Source: Candolleomyces eurysporus
Lineage: Eukaryota; Basidiomycota; Agaricomycetes; Agaricales; Psathyrellaceae
NCBI GenBank assembly: GCA_027579435.1
Contig: JANBPK010001298.1
Location: 1 to 31,248 of the forward strand
Direction of reading: 5' to 3'
DNA: 31,248 bases
The number at the start of each line of letters is the position of its first letter. The first letter of the stretch is position 1. The translations under genes and the position numbers were made by a program. Below, piece by piece: positions 20,312 to 29,785 of this stretch. A model generated the notes under the pieces. It was not told the origin of the DNA. It worked only from the letters and a program-made list of their open reading frames with translations, and did no database searches.

Positions 20312-21859
20312 CACCAGCGTTCATGAAGGTGGTCGGAGCTAAGCCAAAGGTGGTTCCGGCACAGGGGAGACCGAGTCTAGGTGGTCTACGGATTGCTTCC
20401 AGATTTTTCAGACTATCGGTCCCTGGCTTCGACCCATTTGTACTGCTGACGGTTTTCCATTTATTGAATACCAGTACTGGTCGTGGCGACGTTGAAAGGT
20501 GGTGAAGTTGAGCGATAACGCTTCGAGACTAGGGCAGAAGTTTGTCGCTATAAACGAGGCAAAATTCTCGGAAGTCGGAGTCAACTGTATCGATCTCATG
20601 TCCCTTTGTGACTTTTGAACAATCCTCGTCGATATGTGGCCGGGAAGCCTCAGACTTCGAAGCCACAGTATGCATGAAGCCGCGGGTATTACTAACTATG
20701 ATTATAACTACTTACTGTGACTGTCCTGGCCTCATCGCGTCTCTCTCTTGAACCATTCGTTGCAAAGGCTGCATGGTTGACATTCGAGACCGTTCTGCAT
20801 ATCCATGTATGCCTGCTACCGTAAGGTAGTAGGTCTTAGGGCCTCTTCGGCTCAAAAAGTTGGCTGGCCATCAGGATGATCCATCAGAGTCTCCGCTGAA
20901 ACTTTGGAATTCGGCTCGGCTTGTCCGCCAGCATTTCTGTTGCCGACAACTCACTAATGTTTAAGGACCGTTTTTTATCTTACCCTCCCTTACTGGCCAA
21001 GTCTTTTTATTCCCGTGCAAGATTCCCCGCGTGTGGTACCGTAAATACGTATATACTCAAGATACATAATTTCTCGTTCGAAATACATCCTATTTGCTTG
21101 GTAATTTGCCTGGTAGCAGGTGGTGCCGCACGTCGGCCTGAAGTGTTATATTGTCTCGGTCAATGCTGAATGACAGACATATATTACGGTGTTGCTGCGG
21201 CGAGAGGCGAGAGGCTATCAACATGCTCTACGGGTCGCTCGGTCAAGGAGGAGTAAACACCAACTGCGCTTCTGACATTAAAACATATCGTAATGCCACA
21301 TACGATTTGACGTACCTCTTCCTTGTGAACTGTTGGAGAACCAAGAAGCGGTAAATGAAACCATCCGCATAGCACTTTATATGAACTAGTTCCTTGGTCA
21401 CTCTTTCGTCATGAGTTGCCCATCATTCCGTGCGCGGTCGTCTGATTGGTCTCTTTTCTGACCCTCAATATCTCCTTTGGCCCTTGATGTCAAGCTCAAG
21501 CTGATGACCTAAATGCATTGAAGGGTTTCCAGTCCTTATCAAACGCGTCTACTAGCATGCAGGGGAGGTACCCTTAGCACAAGGTCGGAAACTGTGCTAT
21601 GGCTGACAGTCTGAGTCGTGGCACAGCTTAGCCTCACGGCCTTCGGGCTGCTCGGAATCCCCCTTCATCANCCCCCCTTATTGCGAAACGTGGAGGAAGG
21701 CTGGTGACTGCGCATCTCCTGAGCTACAGGGTATAGCCCTGTGGCAATGAGTACGCTTTAAGTGGCTACCCAATTCTATGAAGACGCACCCTCGTTCATC
21801 ATCCTTTGACAGTCTTCAACAGGAACACGGATATATCCTCGAGATTTCTACACTCCTCG
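20312..21859. other. intergenic region, no gene supported
   Basis: No open frame here has domain-like content or a plausible intron chain. A short block at 21227-21262 (ctacgggtcgctcgg...gtaaacacc) recurs upstream of the second membrane-protein gene at 24176-24208, so at least part of the segment belongs to the duplicated upstream region of these paralogues. Confidence 0.4.
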
Positions 21860-23096
21860 ATGTCGAGCAAGGTGGTGATCGACGACTCAAACCTCGTCTT
21901 TGGGAACCGAACTGCAGTGTCACGGATTGTGTATGAGCCTGCAGAAGCGTGGAGACTCAATACTATGTGTGGTGGTTGTAATATCACGGGGGAGGCGGCG
22001 CTGGCCAGGCTGAGAGATGCTGCATATTCCGGTGAGTAAATTGCCCAATCCTTCTCACTCGCGCGACAATGACCGTCCTGTTGTTACCAATGTCCAGGGA
22101 CCTGGACCCTTGCATGGTGGGTAAGTTGTAATCCGGCGCCCGGATAGAAGTGTGAGGAGTTTATTGATATTGCAGGTGCCAGACCGCCCCATACTATCCG
22201 CAAACCTGGGCTTCGACGGTGATTCGGCCAGTTTGATTCTATCCTTCCACACTATTCATCTCAAGTTCTTTTACCCTCAGGGACCAGCGTCGCGGTTTAC
22301 TTCATCTTCCTTCTCCGCTCACTAGACGAAGATGGGTAAGTGCGATTCCAGTTGTGGGAAGTACCTGACTTTGGTGAATTGCTTTTGACCTTGTCGATAG
22401 ATCCACTGGAGGCTCAACACTTACATTTTTAATTGACAACGTCGTAAAAGGCGTTAAGAAGGTCACACCAGGCGACTTTAATTTCGCCCCGAACGATTTC
22501 ACTCCACGAACAATGTTGTTTGAAGCCGTCGACCTTGAGCCAAAGCAGCATTCACTCTCAATACAATGGAGCCACGGTGCTGGTGACTCAAGACCTGCAG
22601 TATCTGTTGCACTCGACTCGATAGAATTCCTGTACGTGCATGCCAGAGACAGAGTGACTGCCAATCCCACTAACTTGACTGATAACGCGACTTCAGGCCA
22701 AGTAAAGTGTCCGGGAGCAACACGAAGGTCATCTTAGCAATCTCCGTCCCTGTCGCTGTCTTTCTTGCCTTGATTGCTGGTCTCTTCCTTTGGTGGAGGC
22801 GACGGAAGGCTGGTAGACGGAGAACTGTGTTGGATATGACCGAGTCGGAGGATGGGGAGTCGGAGACGGCGGTTGATATGTTTTCTCAGCCAACAACAGG
22901 GCATCTCCAGGTACAGCCTTTCATCATGGCGCATGTGGGAGAGCAACTACAAAGACCGTCAAAAGGAAGGTCATTTCAAGACACACAGGCCCTCTTGGGA
23001 CTTCCACCCTCGTACCAAGAGGCTTCTACGTTCGCTGTTGATGAGCACAGTGGACCTTCACTACCGAATTCTTGGCAAACATCAAGGACAAGATGA
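21860..23096 (+). CDS. single-pass surface protein with beta-rich ectodomain and PPxY tail, paralogue 1
   Basis: Exons: 21860-22031, 22098-22120, 22176-22218, 22281-22335, 22401-22631 and 22697-23096 (307 residues). The ectodomain starts MSSKVVIDDSN with no cleavable signal. It carries MCGGCN (CxxC), GTWTLAWW, FDGTSVAVYFIF, STLTFLIDN and a closing VALDSIEF. This matches the Agaricomycete family in which a jelly-roll-like domain (VDD..., FxGTxVxVY, LTFxxD, L...HxLxV, xLDYI) precedes one helix. The helix is about residues 186-208, followed by WWRRRKAGRRR, so by positive-inside rules the N-terminus is outside. The tail has PSKGRS and LPPSYQE (residues 277-283), a PPxY motif of the kind bound by WW domains of Rsp5/Nedd4 ligases. 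Two paralogues share the exon lengths. Ligand and function are unknown. Confidence 0.85.
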
Positions 23097-24528
23097 CAAA
23101 GGACGAGATGCGAGCAGTGAAATGATATGGACATCTAAATCACGCCGAAAATATCGACGCCTAGCCTGCTTGTAGGCGCCATTCTTTGCTGGTTCCATTC
23201 GGTGCTTCATGTAGCTCCTGTTGTTGGTCTTTGGTAGCTCTCGGACAGGTATTTAAGATCTGTTGCAGTATGTATTCATTGTAATGGTAACAAGCTTGAT
23301 GTATTTCTGCTGAACTTTGAGTGGCGTTCAAAAGAAGTTCTTCGCCTGATTTGAATTTCTCATCTGCCATGATGGCCGTATCCTGTCTGGTGAACGGTCC
23401 GAAGGGTTTCCAATGTATCTGTGCACCTCCTCCCCGCCATCCAGGATGAAATCTTCGCCTTTTATGCTATAAATGCCTACCCTTGAACGAAGTCCTGCAA
23501 AAAGGCTGGAATATGGTCGACAGCAACGCGGCAGAGAAAAAATGCCGGTTCTCCCCAAACACAATGCGCCGTTCAAATATCATTCCTCGAACAAGTATCC
23601 ATTGTATTCCGAAGCGGCGCTGAATTTGGTATACCCATCGGATTTACGGTCGTGAAGGATGAGTGCTAGAGGCAGGGAAAACAGGATGCTACGTCGTCGA
23701 GAATGTAAAATATGTATATGGTTCAAAAGATCAAGACGTAATCGAGTGGCGAACGTAGTGGAAGGTGAGGGTGACGCAAATGGTGCTTGAGGTCGCCATA
23801 CCAACTCTGCGATGTCTAGGAAATTGAAGATCACACCAGGCCTCGAAAGGCGGACGAAGGATTTGTTGATTTTGGCTTCTAGAACGATGATGTCGGAAGA
23901 GAACAGGATCAAATCTGATCAAATCCCGTGTCTTCCTGCCAGCAAAGATGCTTCTTTGCGGCTGTTGGTGACAGAGCCCGTGATGACGTAGCCAACGAGA
24001 ATCATCGTAAATCACTATGTCGGTGCTTTCCCGCTTGTGTTCCCCTTCCTTGGACCTCATTTAGTCCTGTGTTAGAAGTCAGCGGTAGCAAGAACCTATG
24101 CTTTCCTTTGGCTCAGGCCCTAGGCTGAGTGACGTACATAAGTAGCTACAGTGTTACCAACAACTAAAGCTTTGCACTACGGGTTGCTCGGTGAAGGGTG
24201 GAAACACCTTGAAGCCCTCCATAAGTACTATTACGTCTTTTAGGGCTCTTGGCAAACCTTGTAGACCGTTCGGTTGCATCGATACAACCCGTATATTCCT
24301 ATCGACAGCTCCCCACGGAATTCCCACCGCTTATCAAGAAACGCCCATCGTTTTGCAGGGGCATGAGATCAACAGTGGAGTTTTCTATCCGATACCCAGG
24401 GATGTATAGCCCTTTGATTATCAATACTTATACGTGACTCTCCTATTGAACGCGAATGCCTCCCCCCCACCACCCTCTTCAGCTCGCAATCAGAGACCAA
24501 TACATCACAAAGGCCTCTGCACTTCTCT
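23097..24528. other. no confident gene; unresolved minus-strand fragments
   Basis: On the minus strand, frames at 23161-23370 (start MADEKFKSGEELLLNATQ) and about 23580-24060 look somewhat protein-like (for example ILVGYVITGSVTNS and RPGVIFNFLDIAELVW). I could not assemble them into a gene or match a family. They may be remnants of a membrane-protein gene. Near the right end lies the block 24176-24208 shared with the upstream region of the first paralogue. Confidence 0.3.
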
Positions 24529-25778
24529 ATGTCGAACAAGGTCGTGATAGACGATTCCAACGTCATTTCAGGGAACCTAACTGCGGTCTCCCCGATTGTG
24601 TATGAGCCCGCTCAATCATGGAGACTCAACGTGATGTGTGGTGGCTGCAATGTTACTGGGGAAGCGGCGCTGGCTAGATTGAGGGCTACTGCATACTCTG
24701 GTGCGTACTTCAACCCATCTCTTGTATCACACATGCTGATTTTTTCCATTGCCGCAACCATGGGCTCGAATGACCAGGTACTTGGACGCTCGCGTGGTGG
24801 GTCAGTTAACAGTCATAGCAGAATTAGGCAATAGCAGGGACTCATGGGGGTTTGCAGGAGCCCGACCGCCCTATACTGTCTATCAATCTTAACTTCGAAG
24901 GTGATTCAAACAGTTATACTAGATACTTAGAGCCTACTTATCTCGAGTTATTATTCTTAGGAACTAGCGTTGAAGTGTATCTCATCTTGCTTTTCAGGTC
25001 ACGAGACTCAGGGTAAGTGCAGCTTCTCTCGACACTCGTTGGCATGAACTCATTTGGCCCGGTCGACAGTTCCACTGGAAGCTCGACTCTCACATTCCTG
25101 ATTGACAATGCTGTGCGAAGCACTCAAAGGGTCACACCTGGGGACTTCACCTTTGGGTCCGACGACTTCACCCCGCGAACAATGCTGTTCCAAGCTACGG
25201 ACCTTGAGCCCAAGCCTCATTCCCTCTCAGTGCAATGGACCCATGGAGGCAGCGGCCCAAGACCAGCAGTCTCTGTTGCACTCGACTCTATCGAATTCAC
25301 GTACGTGCACCGAGATAAGTCGTCGTCAATATCAACTGACCTCATCATCTATTTCAGGCCAATCAATGCTTCCACGAGTCCCTCAGGCAGCAATACGAAG
25401 CTCATCGTCGCGATCGTTGTTCCTGTTGTTTTCTTCCTTTTCCTAGTTGGTGGTCTCTTCTTTTGGTGGAGGCGGCGAAAGGCTGGCAAACAAAAGCGGG
25501 AGCTTGATATCGACATGACTGAAGGAGATGCCGGGCCTGACGCTTTGGTTGCTACACATTCGGCATCAAGAAGCAATCGCCACCTACAGCCGTTCACACT
25601 GTTCCGTAGTAGTGAGGAACAATCATCAGCTCCTTCGAAGGGAAGGTCTACTCACGACACCCACGCAACCTCGGAGGCAGGTCTTCCACCCTCCTACCAA
25701 GAAGTCCTTACATTCTCCGATGACGGGCGCAGCGGACCCTCGCAGTTAGCTTCTTCACAGACGTCAAAGACAAGATGA
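24529..25778 (+). CDS. single-pass surface protein with beta-rich ectodomain and PPxY tail, paralogue 2
   Basis: Exons: 24529-24700, 24778-24800, 24858-24900, 24961-25012, 25070-25300 and 25358-25778 (313 residues). It is closely similar to the gene at 21860: MSNKVVIDDSN, MCGGCNVTGEAALARLR, GTWTLAWW, FEGTSVEVYLILL, STLTFLIDN, DFTPRTMLF, HSLSVQWTHG and VALDSIEFT. The helix is about residues 189-211 and is followed by WWRRRKAGKQKR. The tail has APSKGRS and LPPSYQE (PPxY at 284-287). Exons 1, 2, 3 and 5 are the same length as in the first paralogue. The last intron (25301-25357) is 57 nt and has no stop in frame, so its retention would insert 19 residues just before the membrane stalk. Donors gtgcgt and gtcagt are weaker than in the other copy. 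It is probably a plasma-membrane sensor or adhesion protein (inference). Confidence 0.85.
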
Positions 25779-25850
25779 GACACATACTTTCGAACATTGG
25801 GATGACATGGACATTTGAGCTCGGTTAAAATTCAATAATATCTGCTATGT

Positions 25851-27858
25851 TTAATACGACCGTTGTCGCACTCCGTAATTTACTTTTGTACCCCGCGTAT
25901 CTGTGAAGCTGTCGCGATGCGCGAATTGTACTGGAGGCAAACTGATATCTTCACCCCCAAGACTAGATGGCAGATAGCTTGCAACCTCCCTGCTATTCCC
26001 TGCGCGCTTGAGGTTCAAGATCAAGCGCGTACCCTGGGTCAAATGAGAAGTCTGACAAAGCAATTGAAATTATGGTCTCACCGCCCAGGAAAATACAACG
26101 TAGAGCCATCTGGAAAAGGGAAGGCTGGATTATCAAACGAAAATAAACTGGTGCCAAGGTAAATCACACTTACGGCCATGCGGGACCATAGTAAAAGCTT
26201 CCTCGGTAGATGGCACAGAATGACGATATGCAGAGGATACCTAAAGAAAGGTTATAGATACCTGAGCCAACAGGTCATTGAAAGTAGTTCGTTGAGACAC
26301 GTACCGACCAGCCTAGTGCTCATAGTTTAACACCAAAAGGATAATGGAGATCTTGAAAAGGTCCACTCACCCTAAGAAAGCCAGGGCACCGTCCCGAACG
26401 AATGCAACGAGCAAAGGCGAGATAAGCTTCTTGTCCTTGAGAGTACGGTAGCTGATGGATCCTCCTTGGTCGACCAGGGACGATATAAGCTTGGAGACCG
26501 TGAATAAAAAGAAGATCACTGTCACGCATCTCAAACTTGCTGCTACACTCGCGCTTATAGATGAAACCGACCTGCATTTCCGGTGCTTAAGATCCTATTA
26601 TGCAGCTTTTATTTAGAGCATAGTTTTCATGGGATCGCTATGGACCACGACATACCAGGCAACGTAGTAAAGTTGTCTTGGACGTCCAGATTGGGCAGGT
26701 TCCAGGAGCCCTACGCAACCGTAGGCGTTGGGTAGTTGCAGACGAGGAGATGGCGGAGACCTGCTGAAATTCGTTATCTCCCACACGGCATACGTGCCGA
26801 GCTGTGGAGAGTGGACCGCCCAGGTCAACGATGAGCGAACGACAAGTCCAAGGAGATAAATATTGACAAAGAACGTACCGCAAGGTCCACTTGAAACATT
26901 CCCATCAATCAATCTTCCAAGAAGCCTAAGTTACACGAGGACACCACGTACATGCGCAGAAGAATCCAAGAATGCCAAGCACTATCAAATGGAAGTGAAC
27001 AATCAGCCGCCAAGATGTCAGATCCCCTCCGACCAACCTTTCTTATTCCGTGCATACAAAGCATAGACGCGCACAATGCAGATCAAATCCGTGATGAGCG
27101 TGCAGAGCTTGCTTCCGATCCTTGGCAAAAGAGTTGACAAGGTCGGAAAATGACGATGATGGGTGCAGAGCTCACAGACTCATGACTCGAATGTATGTCC
27201 TGCAGCTATGATCGCTGATATATCAGTGCCAGAAGCAAGTGAAGCTCTAGGTGAAGACTCACAACTACAAGTCGTCTATAAGCTCACGATCCTGCGTAAC
27301 AAGCTGAGGGGACACACCTGAACAGAAGGACTCCGAAGTCCTCCCGCTGATTGAAAAATGCTCAAATCCGACGACCTCAACGCTGAAAGACGAGAAACAG
27401 CTTACCGATGAGCATGACACTGTAGTTGAAAGCCAGTAGTTTTGTCCTGGTTGCTCGAAAACTGATGAACAGCGAAAGAACCTTACATTACAAGTGATGC
27501 GCCGTAATATCGCGCCAAAAGATATAAAATCTTTGTTAGCGACCATCTGGATCTGAGTTGGAAAAAGGTGAGTCAAGGAGAAGGTTAGTTCACGAAAGTC
27601 CTACCTCCAAATATAACGAATCTTCCCAACCTGGTGTAAACATGGGAGTAAACACAACGAACGACGGGGGCTAACCTCATCATGAAGGGTCGATATGATA
27701 TCACAGGCGAGAAATGTTAGCGCAGCGGCTAGATCGAACGGAAAGTACTACAATCAGATTGCCATATACCTGCATGAGCGGACGCCTGCCTTACCTTTCG
27801 AATACCCTTCGTTTTGCGATACCCTCAAAGCTGAGAGGAAGATTTGGTATCCGTCCAT
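25851..27858 (-). CDS. DUF6533 seven-helix membrane protein
   Basis: Spliced minus-strand exons give the DUF6533 signature. LAAALTFLACDIISTLHDE (27747-27676) joins VGKIRYIWR (27630-27605) and SRWSLTKILYLLARYYG (27552-27487). These are followed by the helix ICIVRVYALYARNKK (27120-27038) and VLGILGFFCA (26981-26952). Next come GCVGLL...LYYVAW (26801-26656), then SKL..SPLLVAFVRDGALAFL (26571-26371), a WLYVVFSWA exon, and the terminal TRLILNLKRA exon with its stop at 25851-25853. The order and motifs (D.I.TL.DEV..IW, KILYL..RY, R.YALY..N, F.RDG, R.ILNL) cover the whole family length. Such proteins are predicted receptors or channels of unknown ligand. The first exon (MDGYQIFLSALRVSQNEGYS, from 27858) and the exon between 27406 and 27120 are not settled; the first junction is out of phase by one base. 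It lies between two surface-protein paralogues. Confidence 0.82.
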
Positions 27859-28517
27859 TACCAACAGTGACAGGGAGATTGAGGGCTCGGAGAGGGAACT
27901 CGACCATCTCGACACGACCACTGCAAGCTGGATATAAATCGCCGAGGGCGCCCATCAGTGCCACGGGTATCTCTTTAAAATCACAAGAGAACCGACGGGC
28001 CTGGCCAAATTCCCGATTACCATAACAGCTTCAATACCAACCGAGCGCCGGCGGCTTTTGTACGGCCCTTCACTTCGTATCCACTGACTGCAGGTTTCTG
28101 TACCTGAGGACAATGAAGACATTCCTGATTGATGGTGTTCATCTTGTGTTAATCATTGATCAATGATTCCCTCAACGCAACTTGAAACGACGCACGCATG
28201 TCAGCTTCGATCTGGAAACCGTCATCAGGTCTGAAACTGGGGTGATGTATGTACAAGTATTAGACTATATTAGAAGTAATCTGAATAGAAGATGAAATCC
28301 GTGACGCCCGGCCCAGGATAGACTACATAACCACCCCTCACGAGTTACTCGACATGGAGTTGAAGTGAATGAGTCCAAAGGGATGAGGCCCTTGTTTGGC
28401 TCCGCTTGGTGGACCCAGTCGCAGGCGCATCTTTCCTCGCTGCAAACTCTGGATTTCTAAATAATATTAAACAAAATAGTCATCAGAAGCGCATAGCACA
28501 GATCTACTGTATATCTT
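27859..28517. other. intergenic region between divergent/convergent membrane genes
   Basis: No gene is supported. It lies upstream of the DUF6533 gene and downstream of the third surface-protein paralogue. It contains an 18-bp perfect palindrome at 28151-28168 and A/T-rich sequence near 28460-28520 that may include the 3' end of the minus-strand gene at 28518. Confidence 0.4.
28151..28168. repeat. 18-bp perfect palindrome
   Basis: aatcattgatcaatgatt is its own reverse complement over all 18 bases. It lies about 290 bp upstream of the DUF6533 start. A dimeric regulator site or a cruciform-prone repeat is possible; neither is shown. Confidence 0.9.
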
Positions 28518-29785
28518 CTATCTAACGCTCTTGGCAACTGGCAAAAGTCTTTCGCCCGGCGAGTTCAAGGATTCAAGGTAGGATGGCGGGTGCACTTGAA
28601 GCGACTCGGCGATCGCAGAGGCTGAGGACGTGTCTTCCGCTTGCACCATTAATGGTGACCCATTCCTGGAATTGGAAATGGGACTGAAAGGTTCAGTATG
28701 GTAGCTTTGGCTCAGTGGCCGATAACTTGGTACCCCCTCCGCTGAAGCTGTTGAAGCCGGGTGAATGATTTCGGGTCCCGGCTTTCTTCGACGTCTTTTC
28801 CATAGGAGAAAAGCAACTGCTAGTGCAAGGAGTACCACCAAGGGAACCAGGACCCCGACCACAATCTTCGTTGTATTCGTTGCCCGGTGGGATTCGGATG
28901 CCTCGGTTGAATCTATTTGCGGTCTGCCAGTGCTAGCGCTAGGGGTTGAGGATACTGCGCTACCACCACTACCACTCGGTCTAAAAATAATTCAGCAAGC
29001 GGTTAGTCGGAGAGCGTGGAGCTTATTATGTATCTGTCTTACGCGAACTCGATGTAATCAAGAGCGACCGCCACGGCCGGTCTAGTCACCCCGCCGTGCG
29101 TCCATAGTATTCGGAGCGAATGCAAAGTATTTGGATCAAGGTCTGAAGCTTGGAATACTTGCATCGAAGGTGTGAAGTTGTTTGAGTTGAAGGCGTAGTC
29201 CTCCGGTCGGACAGACCTAGTACTGCGCTCGGTACCATCAACGTAGAAGGTAAGGTTCGCTGGGCCCGTGGACCTGCTGCAACAGAATGTCTTAGCAATC
29301 TATCACACTGGAACCGAGAACTTACGCGGAGTCTAATGCGCGGACAAAAAAAAATCATGTAAACCGCAGCACTAGTGCCTGCATCCAGTTGATCAGGTGA
29401 AAAGTTAGCCAAAGTTAACCTTCATGTAACGTACCTTGAAAATTGAGTGTCGCAGATAGGTTACGCCTATCTTTGTTCTGATAAAAACGTATAAGTAGAC
29501 GTGAGCTAACTTGGGAGAAAGAATGGCGTGACTTACCCACCCCGCAGTCGTCCATGTTCCTAATCGAATTTCAGGTANATATTGANCATTGATTTTANAC
29601 TGGACCACAAATCATGACTCACCACCCTTGGCTGTACTGCGCAGNAAATTGGAAGCGACCTCATTTTCAACATTACAAGCATCGCATGCTGCATTATTCC
29701 TCCACCATTGAGCCGGATCGTAGACAACCGCTGTCCCTGTCCCNATGTCGACNCGGAAATCATCTACCACCGTCGTGTTTGACAT
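28518..29785 (-). CDS. single-pass surface protein with beta-rich ectodomain and PPxY tail, paralogue 3
   Basis: Minus-strand exons: 29785-29623, 29559-29537, 29477-29435, 29378-29326, 29273-29043 and 28980-28518. Exons 2, 3 and 5 (23, 43 and 231 nt) match the two plus-strand paralogues. Motifs are MSNTTVVDDF, ACDACNVENE (CxxC), GTWTTAGW, NLSATLNFQG, NLTFYVDGT, HSLRILWTHGG and AVALDYIEF, then a Ser/Thr-rich stalk, a helix at about 210-231 and WKRRRRKPG. The tail has HPPSYLE (PPxY at 302-305) near the C-terminus, about 324 residues in all. Exon 4 is 53 nt; with eight instead of nine T in its homopolymer (29347-29355) it would be 52 nt as in paralogue 2 and read MIFFVRALDS. The run therefore looks like an indel, either a sequencing error or a young frameshift. 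Ns affect residues in exon 1. It is the most diverged of the three. Confidence 0.8.

Noticed and set aside
27717..27733. A-box-like tagcgcagcggctaga
   Set aside because: It lies inside a coding exon of the DUF6533 gene and has no B-box downstream.
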